DNA of 14,199 nt from a candidate division WWE3 bacterium (GTDB taxonomy: Bacteria; Patescibacteriota; WWE3; UBA101185; UBA10185), in NCBI GenBank assembly GCA_020427865.1, contig JAGQNX010000042.1, positions 1-14,199 of the forward strand. Direction: 5' to 3'. A program made the position numbers and the translations under genes. The notes beneath the pieces were generated by a model. It searched no databases. It was not told where the DNA came from and saw only the letters and a program-made list of their open reading frames with translations. Positions 1 through 6,341 of this stretch are shown here, piece by piece; the stretch's first letter is position 1, and each line of letters starts with the position of its first letter.

Positions 1-750
1 AGTAATCTCGGGTAGTGCATGTACTCTGCGAAGTAACTCAGCAAATGGAATTTTTTGATCAGAGCCTGTTCGGATTTCAAACTTTTCATTCATATTTAAC
101 CCCCAAGAGTTTACGTTTTGGCCACATAAAGTTATTTCTGTAATACCGCGACGAATCCAATGGGAAATCTCTTTTAAGATTTCTTCCTCACTACGCGATA
201 CTTCGGAACCTCGAGCATAAGGAACAACACAGAAGGTACAAAAATTATCACAACCATAAGAAATATTTACAAAAGCATGTTTTGGGAGGGCGTTATCATC
301 CTGAGCGGGCATAACACTTTTAGGGTCAAACTTTTGTAAGGTCCATTCGTCTAATAAATTGTTGTCGGCCAAAATAGAAGGAATATTCATTAGTTGCGCG
401 GGATTAATATAAGCGTTTACCCAAGGAGTCTTTTTTTGAAGTTCTTCAAACTCGTACCGTTGCCTCTCCCCTGTTACGGACCCAACCATGCAACCTGCCA
501 TAATAGTAAAGGGAACGCTTTTTCCTTCGTCTTGTCTAATTCTAAATTCTTTACCTAAACCATAAGTTTTGTCTTCGGATTTTTGGCGTACTGAACAGGT
601 ATTTACTATAAAAACATCTGCATCCATTGATGTAGAAGCACGCTCCATACCTAAAGCTTCTAATATACCAGACATAGTGTCAGAATCAGCAACATTTGCC
701 TGACAACCAAAGGTCTTTATTGAGTATGTTTTAGGTTTGTAATCCTGCAT
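1..750 (-). CDS. miaB: tRNA-2-methylthio-N6-dimethylallyladenosine synthase MiaB, C-terminus cut by window edge
   Basis: Radical-SAM methylthiotransferase that adds the 2-methylthio group to i6A37 of tRNAs reading UNN codons. I translated the 250 visible codons directly. The N-terminal UPF0004 domain has the three cysteines for the auxiliary 4Fe-4S cluster: Cys16 in TFGCQAN, Cys52 in NTCSVR and Cys87 in MAGC. The radical-SAM domain opens with SYGCDNFCTFCVVPYARG (Cys167, Cys171, Cys174), and LCGQNVNSWG follows near residue 208. VVPYARG together with CGQNVNSWG favours MiaB over RimO or MtaB. The rest of the radical-SAM barrel and the TRAM domain lie left of base 1. The ATG at 750 is fixed by an in-frame TAG directly before it. 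There is no Shine-Dalgarno; a TATAAT lies 7 bases upstream, so the mRNA is probably leaderless. Confidence 0.96.
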   Translation of the reverse strand, partial: MQDYKPKTYSIKTFGCQANVADSDTMSGILEALGMERASTSMDADVFIVNTCSVRQKSEDKTYGLGKEFRIRQDEGKSVPFTIMAGCMVGSVTGERQRYEFEELQKKTPWVNAYINPAQLMNIPSILADNNLLDEWTLQKFDPKSVMPAQDDNALPKHAFVNISYGCDNFCTFCVVPYARGSEVSRSEEEILKEISHWIRRGITEITLCGQNVNSWGLNMNEKFEIRTGSDQKIPFAELLRRVHALPEIT

Positions 751-757
751 CTATGCG

Positions 758-766
758 ATTATAACA
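758..766 (-). promoter_or_regulatory. Extended -10 promoter of miaB
   Basis: The minus strand reads TGTTATAAT, an extended -10 (TGn plus a perfect TATAAT at 763-758), followed by 7 bases and then the miaB ATG. I see no acceptable -35 at 16-19 bases, as is usual where a TGn extension compensates. Transcription should start at or one base before the start codon. Confidence 0.65.
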
Positions 767-806
767 AAGAAAAGTAATAATACAGAGTACAGAGCAAACA
801 GCGAGT

Positions 807-1376
807 TTATTCTAGCCAAACTTCTACGTGATTAGAAGTAATAGCTATTTTTTGAATATGCGCTAAAAGTTTAGAATCATAAGTATTTATTAAATCTTCT
901 ACATTAGACAAAGCAAGTTCTAAGGCTGTCATTTTTAAGCCAGATATTTTTTTAGTACCTACGCTTTTAACAGACTCTAATTCTAAAAACTTGCTAGTAG
1001 AATCAACTTTAAAGGATGCAGCAAAAGATTCGTCAGAATCAAGATCTATTGTAAAGGTGGCTAAATTAGCAGACAAATTAACAGAAGCATTTTTAACTTT
1101 ATAACCAGCATATTCAAGACCCACAACATTGTCGTGTAAAAGTTCTTCAAGTTTTTCTTTGGTAAGAGTTAACTTTTTACTGTCATCTAGGGTTAAATTG
1201 GCAACACTAACAAAGTCCGAGGGTATATCTTTTAACGAAGGCGTTTCACCTGTAAATAACTGGCCTAGTTCTTGTAGATCGGCAGGAACCTTATTATTTG
1301 GGGTTAACGATGGAACAAAGTAAACTCCAGCACCAAGTAGAACTACTGTTATTAAAATGGGTAGAATTTTTTTCAC
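807..1376 (-). CDS. Small membrane-anchored protein of unknown function
   Basis: A 189-residue protein that I do not recognise. After MKK, residues 4-21 form a hydrophobic segment without a lipobox cysteine, so it is most likely a signal anchor that leaves about 165 residues outside the membrane. The rest is mixed: a linker rich in Pro, Asp and Leu (about 25-58), then LTLTKEKLEELLHD and alternating strands such as NASVNLSANLATFTIDLD. A helix followed by amphipathic beta-strands loosely recalls LmeA/DUF2993-type lipid-binding domains, but that is only an impression. Translation starts at GTG; an in-frame TAA two codons upstream excludes a longer form. The gap to the tRNA-binding gene is 22 bases and holds a TATAAT, so it can have its own promoter although it lies in a same-strand series. 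Confidence 0.75.
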   Translation of the reverse strand: MKKILPILITVVLLGAGVYFVPSLTPNNKVPADLQELGQLFTGETPSLKDIPSDFVSVANLTLDDSKKLTLTKEKLEELLHDNVVGLEYAGYKVKNASVNLSANLATFTIDLDSDESFAASFKVDSTSKFLELESVKSVGTKKISGLKMTALELALSNVEDLINTYDSKLLAHIQKIAITSNHVEVWLE

Positions 1377-1382
1377 TACTTA

Positions 1383-1388
1383 ATTATA
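1383..1388 (-). promoter_or_regulatory. -10 element before the 189-aa anchored protein
   Basis: A perfect TATAAT on the minus strand, 6 bases before the GTG start at 1376. The in-frame stop TAA overlaps the end of the motif (TATAATTAA). No good -35 is seen; it would fall inside the preceding gene. Predicts a leaderless GTG-start mRNA. Confidence 0.5.
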
Positions 1389-1398
1389 CGTGGATTTT

Positions 1399-1728
1399 TT
1401 AGCTTACTCCAGTACCGTTTGATATTGGCTGGGAGGGATGAATAAACACGGGTGGGTTATCGCCAATAGAAAGGAGCATTCCTTGCGATTCTAAACCTAC
1501 CATTTTTTTAGGAGCAAGATTTACTACAAAAAGCATTTGTTTATTTATGAAATCATCTGGCGAATACCACTTTTGCATACCAGTTAAAATAGTACGCTCA
1601 CCAATTTCTCCAAAATCTACAGTAAGTTTTAACAACTTTTCGGACTCTTCTACCCTAATAGCATTAGTAATGGTACCTACCCTAATATCTACTTTTGCAA
1701 AATCTGGATATTCTATTAAATCTTTCAT
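1399..1728 (-). CDS. Free-standing tRNA-binding domain protein (MetRS C-terminal/CsaA/Trbp111-like)
   Basis: A 109-residue OB-fold protein covering the whole tRNA_bind family and nothing else. It follows the family order: IEYPDFAKVDIRVGTI (about 5-20), SEKLLKLTVDFGE (29-41), RTILTGMQKWYSP (45-57), KQMLFVVNLAPKKMVGLESQGM (62-83, ending in the conserved SQGM). The same domain is the dimerising C-terminal appendix of bacterial MetRS and also occurs alone as Trbp111 or CsaA, where it binds tRNA structure non-specifically. A likely role is tRNA recruitment for a MetRS without an appendix, or CsaA-like chaperoning; the sequence does not decide. It lies 20 bases after the HAD gene. There is no Shine-Dalgarno (CTCCC stands where one would be), but an extended -10 lies 7 bases before the ATG. 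Confidence 0.9.
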   Translation of the reverse strand: MKDLIEYPDFAKVDIRVGTITNAIRVEESEKLLKLTVDFGEIGERTILTGMQKWYSPDDFINKQMLFVVNLAPKKMVGLESQGMLLSIGDNPPVFIHPSQPISNGTGVS

Positions 1729-1735
1729 ATGGGAG

Positions 1736-1744
1736 ATTTTAACA
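1736..1744 (-). promoter_or_regulatory. Extended -10 promoter of the tRNA-binding protein gene
   Basis: The minus strand reads TGTTAAAAT in the 20-base gap after the HAD gene; TAAAAT (1741-1736) ends 7 bases before the ATG at 1728. There is no convincing -35. The TGn extension and the spacing match the elements before miaB and the alpha/beta hydrolase gene. Confidence 0.5.
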
Positions 1745-1748
1745 TAGT

Positions 1749-2450
1749 TTAAGTTGTAGGTAGCTCTTTTACACGCTCAGCTAAATCATAATCAACCAAG
1801 TCAGACAAGCCTTCAAAATCAGGTAAAAAGGCAACTATAGGTTGTGGAAAATCAAAACGATCAACAACACCATTCCAAATAATAAAACAAGGCATATTAG
1901 CATCAAGGGCAGCTTTTGCACCGTTTACTGTGTGATCAAAAACAAGGCATTGGTCGGGAGCTATACCTAAGTTTTGAGCTGCGGTAACAAAAATTTCGGA
2001 ATTTGGTCTAGGTTTTGAAACGTCAGACTCATACACTATAGTGTCGAAAACATTTTCTAATCCTAAAGCTTTTAACAAAGGTGGAATATTGCTTTTTGTA
2101 TTACCAGTAATGAGGCCTACTTTGTAGTCATGGTTTACTCTAAGTTCTGCTACAAGTTCAAAAAATCCATCTCGCACATTTACTAAAGAAAGATTTGCTA
2201 AATATTCTTTATATACCTGAGAAACTAAATCATCTATACGTAATTTGTGATCTAGCATTTTTAGGTCTTGCGCATTTTTCCAGGCATCTGCTAGTGTTAT
2301 ACCCGAAGAGGGTTCATAAGCGGGGCCATAATAACCTAAACGTGCTCCAACAGAGACAAAAGAAGACTTCCATACAGAATCATCTACAAGTACAGTACCC
2401 TCTAAATCAAAAATTATGGCTTTTCTATCATTAAAGACATATTTATACAT
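1749..2450 (-). CDS. HAD-superfamily hydrolase, phosphatase-like
   Basis: A 233-residue haloacid dehalogenase-fold protein with a helical cap after motif I (subclass I, phosphoglycolate phosphatase-like). Motif I is IIFDLEGTV (nucleophile Asp15). Motif II is GLITGNTKS (Thr115). Motif III is the Lys of SKPRP (Lys146). Motif IV is CLVFDHTVNGAKAALDANM (Asp172), in the position of the usual VFxDS-GxxAAxxAGM. The second motif-I acid is Glu17 (DxE) where most phosphatases have Asp; DxEGT also occurs in enolase-phosphatases, so activity is plausible. The substrate cannot be read. The ATG lies one base after the stop of the 57-aa membrane protein gene (TAA A ATG), so the two are probably cotranscribed and translationally coupled; no strong -10 of its own is seen. 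Confidence 0.88.
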   Translation of the reverse strand: MYKYVFNDRKAIIFDLEGTVLVDDSVWKSSFVSVGARLGYYGPAYEPSSGITLADAWKNAQDLKMLDHKLRIDDLVSQVYKEYLANLSLVNVRDGFFELVAELRVNHDYKVGLITGNTKSNIPPLLKALGLENVFDTIVYESDVSKPRPNSEIFVTAAQNLGIAPDQCLVFDHTVNGAKAALDANMPCFIIWNGVVDRFDFPQPIVAFLPDFEGLSDLVDYDLAERVKELPTT

Positions 2451-2451
2451 T

Positions 2452-2625
2452 TTAAAACTTAACTTTTATGCGATGGCCACGTATTGTTTTATAAGTCACA
2501 TATAAAACTACAAGTGGTCCTGCAAGCATATTTATAGGAAAAGCTAATAAACCATCTGAAGCAAATAAAAATATGTAAAGTGCATATATAAAGCCCAAAA
2601 TTAAGTATATATATACAAAAATCAT
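2452..2625 (-). CDS. Small two-helix membrane protein (57 aa)
   Basis: A short gene found by translating the gap upstream of the HAD hydrolase. It begins MIFVYIYLILGF, continues with LYIFLFASDGLLAFP and ends YKTIRGHRIKVKF. Two hydrophobic segments (about 2-22 and 26-45) are separated by a short Ser-Asp-Gly turn, and the tail is strongly basic (K, R, R, K, K), so both ends should face the cytoplasm. The in-frame TAA at 2637-2635 fixes the ATG at 2625; another ATG at 2629 is out of frame. The stop TAA at 2454-2452 lies one base before the HAD start. The arrangement, topology and lack of an alternative use for the gap support a real gene. The family and function are unknown. Confidence 0.7.
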   Translation of the reverse strand: MIFVYIYLILGFIYALYIFLFASDGLLAFPINMLAGPLVVLYVTYKTIRGHRIKVKF

Positions 2626-2654
2626 ACATTTAGATTACCAAATATAATCAAATA

Positions 2655-2684
2655 TTGCCACGTGCTTATAAATATTGTTATCCT
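2655..2684 (+). promoter_or_regulatory. Putative promoter of the zinc-ribbon gene
   Basis: TTGCCA (2655-2660), an 18-base spacer and TATCCT (2679-2684), ending 6 bases before the ATG at 2691. The -10 is imperfect. The complement of the same -35 hexamer (TGGCAA) lies 17 bases from a weak TAATCT (2637-2632) facing the 57-aa gene, so a back-to-back promoter pair is possible. Confidence 0.35.
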
Positions 2685-2690
2685 ATAAAT

Positions 2691-2939
2691 ATGGATGAAA
2701 ATATTAACACACAACAAACTCCCGTTTCTGAGGCACATGCATTTGTTTGCCCTAATTGTGGACAAATAGAACAAGATGATGTGGCATTCTTATGCAATAG
2801 CTGCGAGCAAAAAGACCTAGAATACCGTGATGGTATTTATCTTTGCCCTGAATGCATGATAGAGGGTGAAAATTTTCAATGCATGAAATGCGATTCTAAA
2901 AACGTAAAAATGATACCTCCTATAACCGAGGAAGCATAA
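2691..2939 (+). CDS. Small double zinc-ribbon protein
   Basis: An 82-residue acidic protein with four CxxC knuckles: CPNC, CNSC, CPEC and CMKC, at about residues 20, 35, 52 and 64. This spacing should form two treble-clef or zinc-ribbon sites in tandem. The N-terminal 16 residues are polar and probably disordered. No catalytic motif is present; such proteins usually bind nucleic acid or another protein, and I cannot assign a partner. A TTG-initiated form from 2655 would add 12 residues, but that TTG lies in the likely -35 box, so I chose the ATG at 2691. No Shine-Dalgarno precedes it. The gene stands alone, divergent from the 57-aa/HAD pair and convergent with yqgF, whose end is 10 bases away. 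Confidence 0.8.
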   Translation: MDENINTQQTPVSEAHAFVCPNCGQIEQDDVAFLCNSCEQKDLEYRDGIYLCPECMIEGENFQCMKCDSKNVKMIPPITEEA

Positions 2940-2949
2940 ATCTTGCTAA

Positions 2950-3429
2950 CTAGTTTTTTAACTTTGACTTAGGTTGTTCTTCTAAATTTCTGTAATAGTT
3001 TTTTAATATTATTGCGGCAGAGATGTGGTCTAGTGTCTTGCGTCTTTTTTGGGAAATTCCCATAGCAAAAGAACTATTAAGAGCTTCCTGTGTTGTAGAA
3101 TTTTCGTTTACAAATTCTTGAGGAAGTTTAATATAAATACGTAATAATTTAGCAAACTTACGCACTTCTTTAGACTGAAGTGTATCCTTTCCAAAACCAT
3201 CAAGAGGTAACCCAATAACTACTTTGGTAACTCTATTTTCTGTAATATACTTAGAAATTTCTTTTATTGCTGTTAAGTCATTTTTACCAGAAACTATACC
3301 TAAGGGAGAGGATAAACCAGCTTTACCAAGAGCAAGACCTATGTTTGTGCTTCCATAGTCAAGTCCTATTAAAACCTCTTCTTTAGTTTTTGATACACGA
3401 GTATGCTGTTTTATAATTTCTTCAGGCAT
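2950..3429 (-). CDS. yqgF: YqgF/RuvX-family RNase H-fold nuclease
   Basis: A 159-residue YqgF family protein (putative pre-16S rRNA nuclease, also called RuvX). The RNase H-fold landmarks are in order: VLIGLDYGSTNIGLALG with catalytic Asp24, VVIGLPLDGFG near residue 70, VNENSTTQEA in place of the usual DERLTT (the Glu is kept, the preceding Asp is Asn), and KTLDHISAAIIL with the third acid and its Ala-Ala-Ile-Leu helix. About 18 extra residues precede the domain. It is the last gene of a three-gene operon; its ATG overlaps the upstream stop (TAATG, one base shared), so translation is probably coupled. The family role is rRNA maturation or transcription antitermination; its place behind envelope genes is probably only operon packing. 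Confidence 0.92.
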   Translation of the reverse strand: MPEEIIKQHTRVSKTKEEVLIGLDYGSTNIGLALGKAGLSSPLGIVSGKNDLTAIKEISKYITENRVTKVVIGLPLDGFGKDTLQSKEVRKFAKLLRIYIKLPQEFVNENSTTQEALNSSFAMGISQKRRKTLDHISAAIILKNYYRNLEEQPKSKLKN

Positions 3430-5021
3430 TAATCATCTACCCTTTCTACCTCTATAGTAATATTGTCTATATTGGAAGGGACACGGCTTAGAAGAGGTAT
3501 AGAAGGAGAAACCTCTAAATTGTAAGTAAGAATATCACGTATTCCACCCAAAATCTTTTGAGCTTCCTGTAATGATTTACCCGCTAGATCACTTGCAATT
3601 TTATCGGTATCAACTTTAGTAACAATAAAAGAACGTAATGTTACTTGCAAATCAGCTTGCGTAGAATTTAGTACAGTATCATCGGAATTCCCCAACACTT
3701 CAACCGTAATTGATTTATCTTTGTCCGAAAGTTCAAAACCATCGGGCACAAAGTCACTAGCTAAAGAGTCTATTAATGTTTCTAAAGCTTTAGGAGAATA
3801 ACCTAGACCTTTTGCTACCACTGTTTGTGTTAATTCAACTTCAGCAGCTTCATCATCTACTTTGTGGCTAAATTTTTGCTCAGATACTTCATAAGATACT
3901 GAGCCTGCAATTAGCTCAACGCTACTGTTGGACTGTTTTTTAATAGCTTTTTCGGCAGATTCCGAAAGTTTAGGCGATAAGACTTTACTTAAATTATCTA
4001 AATCCTCTTGAGTAACAACTTTAACAGTATTTGTAGAACCACCTTCAAATTTATCAAAAGACACTGCAGCCAACTCACTTCGTTTGTAATCGTCCAGCTC
4101 TAAGGTCTCACCTTCATCTATGTTGTAGGAAGACCCAAAGCTTTTTGCCTCTACACTTACTTCTTTTTCTCCCGGAACACTTACACTTGCCGGATCTGTG
4201 GGGTCAGCCAACTTCTGTGCAGGAACTTCTACAGTAGACTTTAATACATAATCTAAACTTTTGTCTTTAAAGGTAAGAATAGTGCCTTTTTCTACTTCTA
4301 TAATTGCATTAGTGCGATTGTAGAGTTTTACACTTCCTGTTGCTTTTTCACCAACTTCCTTTGTGCCGGTTGTATTAGCTTTAGAAGACTCAGTAACCGT
4401 GGTATTTAACTGAGACCCAGCTAAAATTTTGTTTTCAGAGTTAGTAGTACTAGAGTTTTCTACACGTATTGTTACACTTTTTGGTAAAGGTCGGGATTCA
4501 ACTTTAATTGTTATGTGGGCTTTAGGTACAGACCAAACGGTATAGTAACCAACTATACCTAGTATAAGAAGAGTAAGTACCCCTAAAACCAACCACTTTA
4601 ATACACCACCAGAAACCTTAAGTAAGGCTAAATTTGGCAATTTAAATGCAGGAATAGAAAGTTTAGGTAGTTTGCTTTTATTAGTGCTGCGGTTAGGCAA
4701 CCGTGCTTCTATTGTAGGCATATTTGAACTAGATCCTTCATAAAGTTCTTTTGTAACAAAACCTTCGGCAACAGGATCTGGTTTTTGTATTTGTGTTATA
4801 AACTTACGTCCAACAGGATCTTCGGTATGAAATCGCAAATCTTTACCTATAGAATCAGATTCCCGTTGTAACAATTTTAGATTTAGAATATTGTCAAATA
4901 ATACAGAACCTTCTGGGACTTCTACATATAAGCTAGGCCCATCGGTCATGCGAATTTTCTCTAATGCATCAACTACGTCGTCGTGCATTTCTAACACTAC
5001 TTTTACTCTCTCATGTATCAT
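3429..5021 (-). CDS. Baseplate-J-like bitopic membrane protein
   Basis: A 530-residue protein with one transmembrane helix at about 139-162 (WLVLGVLTLLILGIVGYYTV). The cytoplasmic part has an alpha/beta domain (1-80, including the PEGSVLFDNILNLKLLQRES helix and EDPVGRKF), then a basic, Pro-rich linker (105-135, LPNRSTNKSKLPKLSIPAF). The extracytoplasmic part shows the baseplate-J/gp47-type strand pattern: EKATGSVKLYNRT (225-237), KGTILTF (245-251), FGSSYNIDEG (295-304) and FEGGST (325-330). Proteins with this architecture recur in CPR genomes; the domain name comes from phage baseplates but no other phage genes are here, so an envelope assembly or surface role is more likely. Its start overlaps the pilM-like stop (ATGA), which mirrors PilM-PilN pairing of a cytoplasmic actin-like protein with a bitopic partner; that analogy is inference. 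Confidence 0.82.
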   Translation of the reverse strand: MIHERVKVVLEMHDDVVDALEKIRMTDGPSLYVEVPEGSVLFDNILNLKLLQRESDSIGKDLRFHTEDPVGRKFITQIQKPDPVAEGFVTKELYEGSSSNMPTIEARLPNRSTNKSKLPKLSIPAFKLPNLALLKVSGGVLKWLVLGVLTLLILGIVGYYTVWSVPKAHITIKVESRPLPKSVTIRVENSSTTNSENKILAGSQLNTTVTESSKANTTGTKEVGEKATGSVKLYNRTNAIIEVEKGTILTFKDKSLDYVLKSTVEVPAQKLADPTDPASVSVPGEKEVSVEAKSFGSSYNIDEGETLELDDYKRSELAAVSFDKFEGGSTNTVKVVTQEDLDNLSKVLSPKLSESAEKAIKKQSNSSVELIAGSVSYEVSEQKFSHKVDDEAAEVELTQTVVAKGLGYSPKALETLIDSLASDFVPDGFELSDKDKSITVEVLGNSDDTVLNSTQADLQVTLRSFIVTKVDTDKIASDLAGKSLQEAQKILGGIRDILTYNLEVSPSIPLLSRVPSNIDNITIEVERVDD

Positions 5022-6274
5022 AGATATGAATTAGATTCCAAATAAGTATAGCTTAAAGATGCAGGAATGATAAACATAGGACTATCTAACATTCCAGTTT
5101 TATCAGATACAAAATGTAAATCCATTAAATTTAACTTTACAAATTCGGGCGGAGATTTAAACGGAATAGCTTTGGTCCAAGGTTCTTTAGTTAAGACATC
5201 CAATATTTCTGGAAGCATAATACCACCGCCTGTAAGATAAATTTTAGAACCAAAAGTTTTGATTCCATCGAATTCTGAAAATAACAATTCAACACCACTT
5301 AGCCAAGTCTCAATTACAGACCCTATGGCTTGATGGATTTTAGTATCATCCTCTTCTAAGTCAGGCATTAGTGTTTGGGTTAGAGTGTTGTTTTGCTCTT
5401 CTGCTTGAACGCGTGAATAATCAGTTTTTTTCTTTTCCGCACCAAAATAAGACAAGCCCGTTAACTTGCTTATTTGTTTAGTAAAGTCAGATCCTCCTAC
5501 AGAAATAGATTTACTATTCACAACACCACCTCCAAAAACAACTCCAACATTTGTGCTATCACTTCCCACATCTATTATTACTCCGTCAAAATATTCTCCA
5601 AGCATAGGCTTTATAGAACTGGTTAATGCATACATTTCAGAAGTGATTGCACTAACATTAAGTTTTAGAGCAGAAGCAAGATCCTGCAACATATGAGTAA
5701 CATAAGTTGGGGCATAAGAACAAAACTGGGCTAGTTCTATTACTTTTCCGGTAGCATGCTCTAAAGAATCTACCTTGTTACCATCTACTTCTATGTATAC
5801 AGTTGAAGTAGTAATACATTCTAAATCTATATTGGAGTCCCCCGTTATTTTAGAAATTTCTTCTAATGCGGCAGCATTGGCAGCTTCAGAAGTGCTTGAA
5901 TAAACATCTGCGATTTCTTCACTGGTTAAAGGTTTTACACCACTACGGGTAAGACGAACATTAGTCATTAAATCAAAGGCTATAGAACTATTTAATCCAA
6001 AAACTACATCCCTAAATTTAACATCTAACTCAGAAGTAGCTGTAGCTACTGCATTTTTAAATGCTAAAACAACACTATCAAAATCAACTATTACACCAGA
6101 TCTAATAATATCTAAACCTACAAGCTCACTACCAAAACCAATTATTTCGCATACTGGCTTAAAACTTTCGGTGTTTACATGTACAGCAAAACATTCTATA
6201 TGATCAGCTCCCAGAGTAAGTATTAAAAAGTAGGGTTCTTTAGAAGAACCAAAACTAAAAGGCAGTTTAAACAT
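5018..6274 (-). CDS. PilM/FtsA-like actin-fold ATPase homologue
   Basis: A 418-residue cytoplasmic protein of the FtsA/PilM branch of the actin superfamily. It shows phosphate-2 GVIIDVGSDSTNVGVVF (231-247) followed by KSISVGGSDFTKQISK (255-270), the FtsA-like FGAEKKK (277-283), and the adenosine motif IYLTGGGIMLPEI (345-357). An SHS2/1C-like insertion fits residues 85-190. Phosphate-1 near the N-terminus is ILTLGADHIECFAV, where the usual Asp of LDIGT is Thr, so ATP hydrolysis may be weak or lost. The gap at 285-310 is polar and acidic. It is the first gene of the operon with the baseplate-J-like protein and yqgF. In known systems PilM recruits bitopic inner-membrane partners and FtsA anchors FtsZ; I do not assign either role. 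A -35/-10 promoter ends 7 bases before the ATG and there is no Shine-Dalgarno. Confidence 0.85.
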   Translation of the reverse strand: MFKLPFSFGSSKEPYFLILTLGADHIECFAVHVNTESFKPVCEIIGFGSELVGLDIIRSGVIVDFDSVVLAFKNAVATATSELDVKFRDVVFGLNSSIAFDLMTNVRLTRSGVKPLTSEEIADVYSSTSEAANAAALEEISKITGDSNIDLECITTSTVYIEVDGNKVDSLEHATGKVIELAQFCSYAPTYVTHMLQDLASALKLNVSAITSEMYALTSSIKPMLGEYFDGVIIDVGSDSTNVGVVFGGGVVNSKSISVGGSDFTKQISKLTGLSYFGAEKKKTDYSRVQAEEQNNTLTQTLMPDLEEDDTKIHQAIGSVIETWLSGVELLFSEFDGIKTFGSKIYLTGGGIMLPEILDVLTKEPWTKAIPFKSPPEFVKLNLMDLHFVSDKTGMLDSPMFIIPASLSYTYLESNSYL

Positions 6275-6281
6275 TAACTTG

Positions 6282-6310
6282 ATTATATATAATTGTTGTC
6301 ATTGTTACAA
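6282..6310 (-). promoter_or_regulatory. Promoter of the pilM-like operon
   Basis: Minus strand TTGTAA (6310-6305), a 17-base spacer and a perfect TATAAT (6287-6282), then 7 bases to the ATG at 6274. This is the best complete promoter on this strand and it predicts a leaderless operon mRNA. Confidence 0.68.
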
Positions 6311-6334
6311 AGCTATAAACAAAGATGGTAAAAT
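6305..6334 (+). promoter_or_regulatory. Promoter of the alpha/beta hydrolase gene
   Basis: An extended -10 TGGTAAAAT, with TAAAAT at 6329-6334, ends 7 bases before the ATG at 6342. TTACAA (6305-6310), 18 bases upstream, is a poor -35 but is the complement of the -35 used by the opposite promoter, so the two would share one hexamer. Confidence 0.55.
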
Positions 6335-6341
6335 TTAACTT

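Noticed and set aside
2655..2690. TTG start giving a 94-aa zinc-ribbon protein
   Set aside because: The TTG is part of the likely -35 box TTGCCA and the added residues look like translated promoter; the ATG at 2691 is better placed.
2948..2955. Palindrome AACTAGTT followed by T-run between the zinc-ribbon gene and yqgF, as a terminator
   Set aside because: The inverted repeat leaves no loop and the stem is AT-rich and only four pairs; it would not form a stable hairpin.
3429..5021. Prophage or contractile-injection system because of the baseplate-J-like domain
   Set aside because: No tail, sheath, tube, capsid, integrase or lysis genes are present; the protein has its own membrane helix and is in an operon with housekeeping yqgF.
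5466..5696. A plus-strand open frame inside the pilM-like gene, and similar ones at 1129-1323, 1547-1747, 2195-2434, 6860-7123 and 10445-10693
   Set aside because: All are antisense shadows of conserved coding regions, with low-complexity or unlikely compositions.
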